Origin: Candidatus Omnitrophota bacterium | GTDB taxonomy: Bacteria; Hinthialibacterota; Hinthialibacteria; Hinthialibacterales; JAKPRU01 | Assembly: GCA_029570205.1 (NCBI GenBank) | Contig: JAKQSI010000088.1 | Coordinates: 33,744-97,743, forward strand | DNA: 64,000 nt | Direction: 5' to 3' | Part shown: positions 36,470 through 45,021 of the stretch, one piece after another | Layout: every line of letters starts with the position of its first letter | Position numbering within the stretch: position 1 is the first letter of the stretch | Notes under the pieces: model-generated | The model's database searches: none | The model's input: only the letters and a program-made list of their open reading frames with translations | Told to the model about the DNA's origin: nothing | Made by a program: the position numbers and the translations under genes

Positions 36470-36606
36470 ACCCTCACCCCAACCCTCTCCCGGAGGCAAC
36501 GTTGTTAGATTAAGGATCGAGAGAACGGTGAGAATTGGTCTTGACGAAGCAGCGCAGGGGCTGATGCACTCCCCCCAATCTTCTCCCGGAGGGAGAGAGA
36601 GGCTTT
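36470..36606. repeat. Dispersed repeat pair inside the flagellar operon
   Basis: Two partial copies, at about 36471-36500 (CCCTCACCCCAACCCTCTCC then GGAGG) and about 36570-36602 (TTCTCCCGGAGGGAGAG), belong to the CCCTCACCCC family also seen at 5.5 and 19.3 kb. They form an interruption of 188 bases between flhB and flhA. Related repeats are frequent in uncultured genomes. Confidence 0.65.
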
Positions 36607-36627
36607 TTCAGGGCGAATGAGGCAACT

Positions 36628-38799
36628 ATGGCAGATGCAGGCGGATTGAACAGGATCGCCAGGCAATTCAGCGGCCCGCAGATCGCGAATGCGATTACGG
36701 CGGGGGTGTTTGTGGCGATTCTGGGGATTATGCTGGGGAATATCCCGCCGAATATTCTGTCGATGCTCCTGGTCATCAACATTGCGTTGTCGCTGCTGAT
36801 CCTGATGCTTGGGATCTACGTGGAGCGACCGCTTGATTTCTCCGCATTTCCCAGTGTATTGCTGATGATGACGCTGTTTCGACTGGCTCTGAATGTGGCC
36901 TCGACAAAACTGATTCTAACTTCCGGCGGTCCGAATGTGGGCCTGAATAAGGCCGGTGCGGTGATCCAGTTTTTCGGGGAGGTTGTTGCGGGGAATAATC
37001 CGGTGATCGGTTTTGTGATCTTCATTATCCTGATTATCATCCAGGCCATTGTCATTACAAAAGGCGCGACCCGTATCGCGGAGGTGGCCGCGCGATTCAC
37101 ATTGGATGCCATGCCCGGCAAGCAGATGGCGATTGATGCAGACTTGAACGCGGGTCTCATTACGGAGGCGGAAGCCCGAAGTCGTCGGGCCATGATCTCC
37201 CGCGAAGCGGATTTTTACGGGGCCATGGACGGCGCAAGCAAGTTTGTCCGGGGAGACGTGATTGCGGGAATTATCATCACGGTCGTGAATATCATTGGCG
37301 GCATTTTTGTCGGATTGATTCAGGAGCAATTACCGATCTTCGAGGTGTTGCGTCGGTACACGATCCTGACAATCGGCGACGGCCTGGTGAGCCAGATTCC
37401 ATCCCTGATGGTTTCCACCGCAGCGGGTGTTGTGGTGACAAGGGCCGCCACGGACGAGGCGCTGGGCGTGAACCTGGCGCAGCAGATTTTTGCGAGGCCG
37501 GAGGCCATGTTCGCCGCGTCGTCTGCGCTGGCGTTAATCGCCACGATCGGCGCTGTCATCTCGCCGAGCATTGTGCCGTTCTTTCTCATCGCTGCGCTTA
37601 TTGTCGCAGGAGGGGCGTATTTCCGCCGACATTTGGAGGCGATGAAACGGAAGAAAGAAGAGGAACACCGGCGTGAAGAGGAGGAGGTCGCCGCCGAAGT
37701 GCCGGAAGCGGTGGAACGCCTGCTGGAGGTGGATCCGATGGAGATTGAAATCGGATACGCCCTGATCCCCGTGGTGGATGCGCAGCAGGGCGGTGACCTG
37801 TTGGATCGGGTGTCCGCCATCCGCCGTCAAACCGCAATCGAATTGGGCATTGTTGTTCCGCCGATTCGCATCCGCGACAACATGCAGCTGCCGCCGAGGG
37901 TGTATGTGATTCGCATTCGTGGAAACGAGATGGCCCGTGGGGAACTTCGTCCCGACCGCCTCCTTGCGATGCACCCCTCCGGCCAGGATACGGAGGAAGA
38001 TATTCCGGGAATCAAAACGCGGGAACCGGCTTTCGGGCTGCCCGCGAAATGGATTGAGAAAGACGAGCGAGCCAGGGCGGAAATGGCCGGGTATCAGATT
38101 ATCGAACCGGCCGCTGTTCTCGCCACGCACCTTTCGGAGGTAATCAAGAACAACGCTCACGAACTCCTGGGACGACAGGAAGTCCAGGAACTACTGGACA
38201 ACCTGAAAGAACGCAACCCCGTCCTGGTGAAAGACGTGCTCGAAACGGTTCATGTTAAAGTGGGGGTCATTCAGAAGACACTCCAGAACCTCCTTCGGGA
38301 ACGGGTTCCCATCCGCAACCTGGAAGTGATTCTCGAAACGATCTCCGACTATGCCGAATCCGCCAACCACAATCCCGACACCCTCAGCGAGTATTGCCGA
38401 ATCGCGCTGGCAAGAACGATTACGCACGCTTACCTGGATCAGAGCGGGAAACTGCCGGTGATCAGTCTGGACCCGCGAATCGAGACGAAACTGCTGGATG
38501 CCATGCAGAAAGCAGGCCCGGCCGGAATCATGGCCGTGGATCCCGGTTACGGAGAACGTCTGGTCGGGCGGATTCTAAGCGAGGCGGACCGGGTAATCAG
38601 CCAGGGGCTGCATCCGGTCCTGATTACATCCCCGCAGATCCGGGCGCATTTGAAACGGATGTGCGAGCGAAGAATCCCCAGTTTGGTGGTACTGTCTTTC
38701 AATGAAGTCGCGGCAGAGGTGAACCTGCGCCGCGTGGGAACAATTCCGTTTGAGGATGCCCCGCGCAAGGCAGAGGAGCCGGCAGGAACTCCGGCGTAA
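36628..38799 (+). CDS. flhA: Flagellar export protein FlhA
   Basis: 723 residues, slightly longer than most FlhA. About eight membrane helices in the N-terminal 330 residues are joined to a large cytosolic domain that docks chaperone-substrate complexes and forms a nonameric ring. Motifs are NIALSLLILMLGIYVERPLDFSAFPS, the FHIPEP-type loop FTLDAMPGKQMAIDADLNAG and GAMDGASKFVRGD. A charged linker (KRKKEEEHRREEEEVAAEVPE) separates the halves. The end is rich in Pro/Ala (EEPAGTPA). It couples proton flow to export. Confidence 0.97.
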   Translation: MADAGGLNRIARQFSGPQIANAITAGVFVAILGIMLGNIPPNILSMLLVINIALSLLILMLGIYVERPLDFSAFPSVLLMMTLFRLALNVASTKLILTSGGPNVGLNKAGAVIQFFGEVVAGNNPVIGFVIFIILIIIQAIVITKGATRIAEVAARFTLDAMPGKQMAIDADLNAGLITEAEARSRRAMISREADFYGAMDGASKFVRGDVIAGIIITVVNIIGGIFVGLIQEQLPIFEVLRRYTILTIGDGLVSQIPSLMVSTAAGVVVTRAATDEALGVNLAQQIFARPEAMFAASSALALIATIGAVISPSIVPFFLIAALIVAGGAYFRRHLEAMKRKKEEEHRREEEEVAAEVPEAVERLLEVDPMEIEIGYALIPVVDAQQGGDLLDRVSAIRRQTAIELGIVVPPIRIRDNMQLPPRVYVIRIRGNEMARGELRPDRLLAMHPSGQDTEEDIPGIKTREPAFGLPAKWIEKDERARAEMAGYQIIEPAAVLATHLSEVIKNNAHELLGRQEVQELLDNLKERNPVLVKDVLETVHVKVGVIQKTLQNLLRERVPIRNLEVILETISDYAESANHNPDTLSEYCRIALARTITHAYLDQSGKLPVISLDPRIETKLLDAMQKAGPAGIMAVDPGYGERLVGRILSEADRVISQGLHPVLITSPQIRAHLKRMCERRIPSLVVLSFNEVAAEVNLRRVGTIPFEDAPRKAEEPAGTPA

Positions 38800-38837
38800 T
38801 AAGGAATTCGTAAGGGATAGAAAGGAAGGGCCGAATC

Positions 38838-40265
38838 GTGCGAGTCAAAAAGTTTACCGCTCCGACAATCAGCGAGGCCATGCGTCTTGTGAAGAACGAA
38901 CTGGGCGAGGATGCCATTATCGTTCATACAAAAGAACATCGGAAACCGATTTTGGGGCTGTTCGGACGGCCATTTGTGGAAGTGACCGCCGGGATCGGCC
39001 TTGGTTCCGGCAAGTCCGCCGGAACGGCGAAAAAGTCTCCGGAATCACCGGTCTCCGTCGTCCCTCCTCCCATCATCATGCCTCAAGCGGTCGCGAGTGC
39101 GAACCGCGCGGATCGGGTCGATCTCAGCCCGCACGCCCTCCAATCGTGTGCGGCATCACCGGAATTAAAGGCGCTCGCGCGCTCGGTTCTTACGCAGGCC
39201 GGTCAGTCACCGGAGAAACCAAGCGAAGAAGCCATCCGGCGGGATACCCTGGATGCCTCCATCATGCTGGACAAAAGACTGGCCTCGCTGGAAGAACAGA
39301 TGGTTCGCTTGACCGGCCTGATCGAAAGAGCCGCCGGTCCCGCGCTGTGCGTTCCATCCACGCCGCGTATCTCCGATCCCTGGAAAGATTATCTCCTCAT
39401 GCAGGAGGTCGATGAGACTCTGGCGGATGAAATCCTGGGAGCGATTAACGGGAAAGTAACCCGCCGCGCCATTCGGGAGGAGATCATTCGGCGTCTCACG
39501 GTAACCGGCCCGATCCTCACTGATGAAGTCAAATCCGGTACGAAGGTGGTCATGCTGGTGGGGCCGACCGGTGTAGGAAAGACCACTACGCTGGCGAAAA
39601 TCGCGCCGGGATTCACTCATCCGACCAACGGAATCCGTCGAAGCGCGGTGTTTATGACTGCTGACCTGTTCCGAATTGCCGCTGTCGAACAGCTTCAGAA
39701 ATACAGTGAAATTCTGCGTGTTCCCCTCGAAGTTGTGTACTCCCCCGAAGAGGCCGCCGCCGCCATTCAACGACACCAGGATGCCGACCTGATCCTTGTG
39801 GATACCGGCGGAACCGGCCAACGAAATGAAAGCCAGATTTCCAACCTGGCCGCCATTGCGAAAGCCTGTCAGCCGGTTGAGGTTCACCTGGTTGTCGCGG
39901 CGACGACGAAGAGTTGCGATCTTCGAGACATTGTCGAACGATTTCGGGAGATGGATCCCCAACGGTTGCTGGTGACGAAACTCGATGAGTCCACTGCATT
40001 GGGGAATATCCTCAACGCGGTCGTCGCCTCCGGCCTGCCGGTTTCCTATATGACAACCGGTCAAATGGTTCCCGAAGATATCGAGGTGGCCACATCGGAA
40101 CGTCTTGCGGATCTCATTCTGGGAACCGGGGGGCCGCAGGAGGTTCTGGAATCCGCGAAGGCCATCCATACGGACCCCCCGGATATTTCCGAAGAGGAGT
40201 TTATCCCCATTACCGAACAGGTGACGCAGAAGATCACCCTTGCCGGAGGTGTCCGAAATGCCTGA
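38838..40265 (+). CDS. flhF: Flagellar placement GTPase FlhF
   Basis: 475 residues from a GTG. FlhF is an SRP-type GTPase that sets flagellar position and number. The N-terminal B domain starts MRVKKFTAPTISEAMRLVKNELGEDAIIVH, followed by a variable linker. The NG domain has P-loop GPTGVGKTTTLAKIA, DTGGTGQRNE in place of the common DTAGR-like G3, and TKLDE as G4. FlhG overlaps the last 8 bases. Both the FlhG activator motif and this gene are intact, so the pair is expected to work. Confidence 0.95.
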   Translation: MRVKKFTAPTISEAMRLVKNELGEDAIIVHTKEHRKPILGLFGRPFVEVTAGIGLGSGKSAGTAKKSPESPVSVVPPPIIMPQAVASANRADRVDLSPHALQSCAASPELKALARSVLTQAGQSPEKPSEEAIRRDTLDASIMLDKRLASLEEQMVRLTGLIERAAGPALCVPSTPRISDPWKDYLLMQEVDETLADEILGAINGKVTRRAIREEIIRRLTVTGPILTDEVKSGTKVVMLVGPTGVGKTTTLAKIAPGFTHPTNGIRRSAVFMTADLFRIAAVEQLQKYSEILRVPLEVVYSPEEAAAAIQRHQDADLILVDTGGTGQRNESQISNLAAIAKACQPVEVHLVVAATTKSCDLRDIVERFREMDPQRLLVTKLDESTALGNILNAVVASGLPVSYMTTGQMVPEDIEVATSERLADLILGTGGPQEVLESAKAIHTDPPDISEEEFIPITEQVTQKITLAGGVRNA

Positions 40266-41412
40266 CAACATTCGCGATCAAGCGGAGGGATTGCGCCGTC
40301 TTATGGAATCCGGCGAACTCCCGGAGCCTTCCGCCCAGGAGGGTGCGGTGGCAGTGGAGGATATTCCCGAAGACGCTCCTGTTGTCGAGGATGAAGACTC
40401 GATAGCGGTGGACGTCTGCTCCGAGGAACTCCCTGCGGAATCATCCGGCGCGGACCTCCTGCTTGACACGTCCCGTTCGACGGAAGTCTTTCCAGGAACC
40501 GATTCGCTTTCTCCGTCCGCCGTGTTTCGAATTCCGGCGGTAAAGCCGCTGGAGAAGCCGCTCCCAAGGGGCCGGGATCAACTGGGCATCCGGTCGGAAA
40601 CGAAAGTGATTGCCGTGACCAGCGGAAAAGGCGGCGTCGGGAAAACCAACCTGGTGTGTAACCTGGCTCTCGCTCTGGCGCAAATGGGACGCCGGGTGAT
40701 TGTGTTCGATGCGGACCTGTCGCTTGCGAATATCGACGTCCTGCTGGGCATTTCTCCGCGATTCAACCTGTCCCATGTCCTTTCGGGACAGAAAACGCTG
40801 CGGGAAGTCCTGGTGACCGGACCGGAAGGGATTCTGGTCGTTCCGGGAGGATCGGGCATTGAGGAACTGGCTAACCTGGGAAAGGAAGACCTGGAAAACC
40901 TCCTGGATTCGTTTGAGGAACTGGATGGGGAATGCGATCTCCTGCTGATCGACACCGCAGCGGGCATCAACCACTCCGTCTTGAGCTTCCTTCTGGCGGT
41001 GGACCAGGTACTGGTGGTGACGACTCCCGAACCGACCGCGTATACGGATGCCTACGCGCTGATTAAGGTCCTGGCGCAACACGCCCCGGAAAAGCGGGTG
41101 GGGGTGACGGTGAATATGGCACGTAACAACCGGGAGGCTGCAGACGTGACCCGGCTGATGCTGCAAATCTGCCGGACAATGCTGCATACCGGATTCGACA
41201 ACTTCGGCAGTATTCCCAGGGATATGGAGATGCTTCAGGCCGTGCGGGAACAATGTCCCCTGTTATTACACAGCCCGTACAGCCCGGCCTCAAAGAGCAT
41301 TCGACGCCTGGCATGTTCGTTACTTCAGGCGGAACGGCAGCTGGCATCCTCCGGGGGATTGCGCGGATTTATGAATCGCCTCCTGGGAAGAGCGCGGACC
41401 ACGGCCGCCTAG
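40258..41412 (+). CDS. flhG: Flagellar number regulator FlhG (MinD/ParA-like ATPase)
   Basis: 384 residues from the ATG preceded by GGAGG at 8 bases; a TTG 18 bases earlier is unlikely. The N-terminus contains DQAEGLRRL, the helix (DQAxxLR) that stimulates the FlhF GTPase. A long acidic linker follows (about 20-110). The ATPase core has a deviant Walker A (SGKGGVGKTN) and DADLSLANIDVLLGI. Further typical segments are PGGSGIEELANL and TTPEPTAYTDAYALIK. Together with FlhF it sets the number and site of flagella. Confidence 0.95.
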   Translation: MPDNIRDQAEGLRRLMESGELPEPSAQEGAVAVEDIPEDAPVVEDEDSIAVDVCSEELPAESSGADLLLDTSRSTEVFPGTDSLSPSAVFRIPAVKPLEKPLPRGRDQLGIRSETKVIAVTSGKGGVGKTNLVCNLALALAQMGRRVIVFDADLSLANIDVLLGISPRFNLSHVLSGQKTLREVLVTGPEGILVVPGGSGIEELANLGKEDLENLLDSFEELDGECDLLLIDTAAGINHSVLSFLLAVDQVLVVTTPEPTAYTDAYALIKVLAQHAPEKRVGVTVNMARNNREAADVTRLMLQICRTMLHTGFDNFGSIPRDMEMLQAVREQCPLLLHSPYSPASKSIRRLACSLLQAERQLASSGGLRGFMNRLLGRARTTAA

Positions 41413-41515
41413 CCATATTGTACGATTCGAGAGGCTCTGATAATCTATCAAGCTGCAAGAGAAGGAAATCCGGCAGACAGGAGCGCATTGGTGAAGTGGG
41501 TTTCGGTTTCCGCAA

Positions 41516-41983
41516 ATGGATAAGCGCCGTCTATTCGAAAACATCGCTCTAACCAAGAAACGCATCTTCGCATTGACGACATTTGCGGGATTCAGTGTCG
41601 TATGCGTGGCAACTATCTATGGCAAAGGGATTGATTTTCTTGCGCTTTTTGTGAATAGTGCTGTGGCGGTGATCGTATTCGGACTGCTGGGGTTGGGTAC
41701 GGCCGTTCTATATGAACGGCTGATTGAGGCGCCGCTTATTAACAGTTACCGGGAGGAAGCCCGGCAGCGGATCCGAAACTTGCAGCATGGCGAGCCGGAA
41801 ATGCTGGAAATGGAGGTTCCTGTGTCCGATCTTCGGGCGGGAATGGCGGTGTGTCAGCAGGTTGACAGCGCCGAAGGCGCGTTACTGGTAAGACCGGGTG
41901 CGATCCTGACGGACCGGTTAATTCTGACTCTGCAAGAGAACGGGATCGAGCGGGTTCGAGTCAAGGCGCAAAGAAGCAGTTGA
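41516..41983 (+). CDS. Membrane protein with a small GML-type cytosolic domain
   Basis: 155 residues. Two hydrophobic segments (about 17-37 and 44-65, FALTTFAGFSVVCVATIYG and NSAVAVIVFGLLGLGTAVL) form a hairpin, with a cytosolic tail. The tail (about 95-150) reads VPVSDLRAGMAVCQQVDSAEGALLVRPGAILTDRLILTLQENGIERVRVK. This resembles the small beta-rich segment found before HD-GYP domains, where GM...LL..G..L......L...GI..V.V is typical, but no HD-GYP follows. It lies between flhG and fliA in the same direction. A flagellar or c-di-GMP-related role is inferred only. Confidence 0.75.
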   Translation: MDKRRLFENIALTKKRIFALTTFAGFSVVCVATIYGKGIDFLALFVNSAVAVIVFGLLGLGTAVLYERLIEAPLINSYREEARQRIRNLQHGEPEMLEMEVPVSDLRAGMAVCQQVDSAEGALLVRPGAILTDRLILTLQENGIERVRVKAQRSS

Positions 41984-42053
41984 GAACGGCTACAATAAAA
42001 ACCCTCCGTCGGCTTATGGTCGGAAATCCTGAGACCGACGGACAGACAGCACA

Positions 42054-42869
42054 ATGCGATCACGCGACACCACGACAAAGAAGGCCATCAGCCCGGAGGA
42101 AGAAGCCGAGCTGTGGAAATCTTTCAAGAACGAAAATTCGTTTGAGGCGCGTGAAACGCTGGCGAACAAATACATTCACCTGGTCAAATATGTCATTAAC
42201 CGCCTGTTGTCGGCCTCCCATATCGAAAGCGAGGTACTGGATTATGATGATTTGTTTTCCTGTGGGGTAATGGGATTATTGGCAGCGCTAGATAATTTTG
42301 ATCTTTCCCGGAACGTGAAATTCATTACCTACGCCATCCCCCGAATTCGCGGTTCAATCATTGACGAGTTGCGCTCCGTCGACTGGATTCCCCGCTCGCT
42401 TCGTCAGCGGGTCAACCAGCTTCAGGCGACATTCCAGGAGGTCGAACAGGAGCTCCAGCGACCTGCCACAGATACCGAGGTGGCGGATCGGCTGGGTGTG
42501 GATTCGGCGGTTCTGAGCGGATTGCTTCAGGATGCCAGCCGCGCCGCGCTTCTTTCCCTGGACGAGATCCTTCGCATCTCGGACGAGAGTTCTGCCACAC
42601 GCGGGGAAATGACCCCGGCCGCCGACGCGGAGGACCCCCGTCGTCAGATACAAAAAGAAGAAATCGTCGAGGTCCTCACAGTGGCTATTGAAAACCTCCC
42701 GGAAAAGGAACGCCTTGTTGTCGTCATGTATTACAACGAGGAATTGACCTTGCGGGAAATCGGGGAGGTTTTAGGAGTCACCGAATCGCGAGTTTGCCAG
42801 CTGCACACAAAGGCCATGATGCGGTTGCGCGGTCGATTGGCTTCCATTCAGCACGACCTTTTCGTTTAA
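42054..42869 (+). CDS. fliA: Flagellar sigma factor FliA (sigma-28, WhiG family)
   Basis: 271 residues with the FliA pattern: region 2 (YIHLVKYVINRLLS...LDYDDLFSCGVMGLLAALDNFD), the diagnostic SVDWIPRSLRQRVNQL after it, region 3, and region 4 helix-turn-helix (EIGEVLGVTESRVCQLHTKAMMRLRGRL). It directs transcription of late flagellar and chemotaxis genes. No FlgM anti-sigma gene was seen in this window. The ribosome site before the ATG is weak. It ends the recognised part of the operon. Confidence 0.95.
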   Translation: MRSRDTTTKKAISPEEEAELWKSFKNENSFEARETLANKYIHLVKYVINRLLSASHIESEVLDYDDLFSCGVMGLLAALDNFDLSRNVKFITYAIPRIRGSIIDELRSVDWIPRSLRQRVNQLQATFQEVEQELQRPATDTEVADRLGVDSAVLSGLLQDASRAALLSLDEILRISDESSATRGEMTPAADAEDPRRQIQKEEIVEVLTVAIENLPEKERLVVVMYYNEELTLREIGEVLGVTESRVCQLHTKAMMRLRGRLASIQHDLFV

Positions 42870-42939
42870 TGGTTTTTTGCTTTTTAGAATACATTTGGTA
42901 CTATTTAAAGAAGGAGAATCTCCGAATCGGAGGTGCGCC

Positions 42940-43272
42940 GTGAGACTGGCCGATTTTCAGAACCCCCTGGCGAACACGCTCCACGTCCAGAATCAGCAGC
43001 AGGCCGGACAGCAGCTTCAGCAGACTCTGCCCGTAGCTGTCGCCCGCGAGATCCAACAACAGGATATCCAAGAGACAACCACCGTTAAGGAAACGCAAGA
43101 GGATCGCGGAGTCGATCCGATCCGGCAAGAGGAAGAGCGCGGTCAACGTCGCCGACGGATGCCGCGCAGACGGGCAGCGGCCAGCAGCGGACCTCCGCCC
43201 GTCCCCACCAGAGAACATCGCTCACCCGCCAAGGACGGTATCCACGGGATTAAGATTGACGTTCAGGCGTGA
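42940..43272 (+). CDS. Small Gln/Arg-rich protein at the end of the flagellar operon
   Basis: 110 residues from a GTG preceded by GGAGG at 6 bases. The start MRLADFQNPLANTLHVQNQQQAG, the Gln-rich middle, the basic stretch GQRRRRMPRRRAA and the end DGIHGIKIDVQA resemble small conserved proteins often found downstream of fliA in other phyla, whose function is not established. This resemblance is from memory and unverified. It is 70 bases after fliA and on the same strand. Confidence 0.65.
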   Translation: MRLADFQNPLANTLHVQNQQQAGQQLQQTLPVAVAREIQQQDIQETTTVKETQEDRGVDPIRQEEERGQRRRRMPRRRAAASSGPPPVPTREHRSPAKDGIHGIKIDVQA

Positions 43273-43326
43273 TCACAATTGCGGATTGGGGATTGCGGAT
43301 TGGGAAATCATTGAGAGGTTTGAAAC

Positions 43327-43590
43327 ATGGCGATTGTTGAACGCGGCATCGTGCAGGGACCGAACATCGTTTTTCCGAAAACACTCTCCTTGCCGGTGGA
43401 CACCGAGGTTATCGTCCATATCGAGCCGGTGAGTGCGACTCAGTCCAAAGAAACGCCACTCGATGAAGCGGATTTCATGCGGCAACCTTGCTTCGGGATA
43501 TGGAAAGACCGCGCGGACATGGCTGACGCAGTTGCCTGGGTTAGAAAGGAGCGTGACTCTTGGAATCATCGACCGGGAAGCGGGGACTGA
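43327..43590 (+). CDS. Putative antitoxin (VapB/DUF104-like)
   Basis: 87 residues. The N-terminus VERGIVQGPNIVFPKTLSLPVDTEVIVHIEPV has the short beta-strand pattern G.I....I.....LP..T.V.V.I of DUF104/AF2212-type antitoxins. The C-terminal half (ADFMRQPCFGIWKDRADMADAVAWVRKERDSW) looks helical and is where such antitoxins hold the toxin. GAGAGG lies 8 bases before the ATG. It overlaps the toxin gene by 31 bases. Confidence 0.72.
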   Translation: MAIVERGIVQGPNIVFPKTLSLPVDTEVIVHIEPVSATQSKETPLDEADFMRQPCFGIWKDRADMADAVAWVRKERDSWNHRPGSGD

Positions 43591-43961
43591 TCGATACGGA
43601 CATTCTACTTGATGCGCCCAAGGGAAACGAACGCTCAAAACACCTCCTGTATCAGCAACAAACAAGGGGAGCCATTCAAATCAGCGTCATCACTGCCATG
43701 GAGTTGATCCGCGGATGCCGGAATGCCGGCGAATTGCGATCCCTGCTGGATTTCATGGACACGTTCAGTGTGTTGCCGATCGGCCCGGTGGCCTCACAAA
43801 AAGCCTACCAATGGCCAGTCTCGTATTCCCTGAGCCATGGCCTCCAGATTCCCGATGCCCTCATAGCCGGGACGGCGGTTGAGTACGGTTTGACCCTGTT
43901 TACCGGCAATACATGCCATTTTCGGATGATCCCGGAAGTGATTGTTGAGCAACCCTACTGA
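43560..43961 (+). CDS. PIN-domain toxin (VapC-like ribonuclease)
   Basis: 133 residues from a TTG preceded by AAGGAG at 8 bases. PIN motifs: GLIDTDILLDA (first Asp), ISVITAMELIRG (Glu), IPDALIAGTAVEYGLTLFTGN (Asp and the end strand). The last acidic position seems changed (LFTGNTCHF, where many PIN domains have LxTxNxxHF), which is normal for the family. Mg-dependent RNases of this kind cut tRNA or rRNA. Pairing with the overlapping small upstream gene supports a toxin-antitoxin operon. Confidence 0.85.
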   Translation: MESSTGKRGLIDTDILLDAPKGNERSKHLLYQQQTRGAIQISVITAMELIRGCRNAGELRSLLDFMDTFSVLPIGPVASQKAYQWPVSYSLSHGLQIPDALIAGTAVEYGLTLFTGNTCHFRMIPEVIVEQPY

Positions 43962-43979
43962 TTGCCAGGGAGCAGAACA

Positions 43980-44043
43980 GGCGGACAGCCGTCCGCCCTT
44001 ACGCATGACGTGCATTCCACGGGTGGCCCCGGCATCTTGCCGG
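43980..44043. repeat. Two short palindromes in a convergent gap
   Basis: GGCGGAC and GTCCGCC (43980-43997) pair around AGCC, followed by CTTACG. CCGGC and GCCGG (44029-44043) pair around ATCTT. They lie between the PIN toxin (plus) and the Fe-S scaffold gene (minus). They may fold at both mRNA ends. The first resembles the GTAGGGGC-type repeats in layout. Confidence 0.6.
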
Positions 44044-44061
44044 TGAATCGGGATAGCCGAA

Positions 44062-45021
44062 TCAACCGTTCGACAGAAGCGGCACTCCCAGCAGTCCCTC
44101 AATAATCAGATTCGTGGCGTCCTCTTCGTTAAGTCCCCGGCTCATCAGGGTATCCAGCTGCTTGGAGTCCACGCTTCCGATAGCGGCCTCGTGGGTGACA
44201 TGCGCCTTGGGGTGATAAACCTCTACAATCGGCACGGCTTTCGCCACCGCATTTCCCTTAACGATTTCCTTGCAATCCACATGTCCCCGTGCGTAAGCGG
44301 CATGGGCGGTCAGGGTGTTATAGATTTCTGCCCGTGCGGTGTCCTGAAGAGCGATATTCGTGGTGAGTACGCCGCGAGCATACTCGCCGACCAAATGGGC
44401 GGTCTCTCGAATGGAGATCCGGTCATCCTTGATCGCGCTGACACGGGCGGTGACCTCCGTAACACTCTTTGTCATTCCTGTGACCTCGACATCCATTTGA
44501 ATCTCGCCGACTCGTCCGCGAATCAGCTCGAAATCCGTCTGGTACCGTGCGCCCTCACAGACCTCCACCCTGGACTTCGGTACCACAACCACGCCGCCCT
44601 CTCCGCCGTGTATATGGCGCTCAAAATAGGCATACTGCGCACCCGGACCGACCTTGATAACCGCATCCATTTCATGTCGAATCTGCCGGGCGAACGGGAA
44701 TGTGCAATGGGCGAAGATACCCGCGCGGGCGTTCTCCTCCAACTCGATATCCAGAATGATCTCTTGCAGGCCCGTTTCCGGGATCATGCCGAAACACATT
44801 TGCACCGGCTTTTCGATCACCGTGTCCTTTTTCACAAGGAGCTTGGCGTCGATGCCGTTCTTGGTTTCCCTGGCATTCACCTCCAGCCCCGGCACCAGGT
44901 GAACACCGAGAACCTTGTTGTGGTGAATTTCGATATGAGCGATATTCGGGTCCTGGCGCAGACTGTGAGGATTTACGCCGATGGATTCGTACAGAGTTTC
45001 AATCAAACTGCTATTGGACAC
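44062..45021 (-). CDS. smsB: SUF-like minimal system scaffold SmsB (SufBD type)
   Basis: 319 residues from a GTG preceded by GGAGG at 6 bases. It is much shorter than SufB or SufD and has the SufBD beta-helix core: VGPGAQYAYFERHIHGGEGGVVV, then ARGHVDCKEIVKGNAVAKAVPIVEVYHPKAHVTHEAAIGSVD with the conserved His/Cys/Glu positions of the active interface. The start overlaps smsC by 11 bases. With smsC alone and no sufS, sufU, sufD or sufE next to it, this fits the two-gene SMS Fe-S assembly system proposed as ancestral. Cluster transfer would need partners from elsewhere. Confidence 0.9.
   Translation of the reverse strand: MSNSSLIETLYESIGVNPHSLRQDPNIAHIEIHHNKVLGVHLVPGLEVNARETKNGIDAKLLVKKDTVIEKPVQMCFGMIPETGLQEIILDIELEENARAGIFAHCTFPFARQIRHEMDAVIKVGPGAQYAYFERHIHGGEGGVVVVPKSRVEVCEGARYQTDFELIRGRVGEIQMDVEVTGMTKSVTEVTARVSAIKDDRISIRETAHLVGEYARGVLTTNIALQDTARAEIYNTLTAHAAYARGHVDCKEIVKGNAVAKAVPIVEVYHPKAHVTHEAAIGSVDSKQLDTLMSRGLNEEDATNLIIEGLLGVPLLSNG

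Noticed and set aside
35156-36499. 447-codon open frame antisense to flhB
   Set aside because: flhB is unmistakable on the plus strand; the antisense translation is rich in His, Gln and Arg without motifs.
33274-42869. Injectisome (type III secretion) rather than flagellar identity
   Set aside because: FliP, FliQ, FliR, FlhB and FlhA have injectisome relatives, but flhF, flhG and a FliA-type sigma factor in the same operon define a flagellar system.
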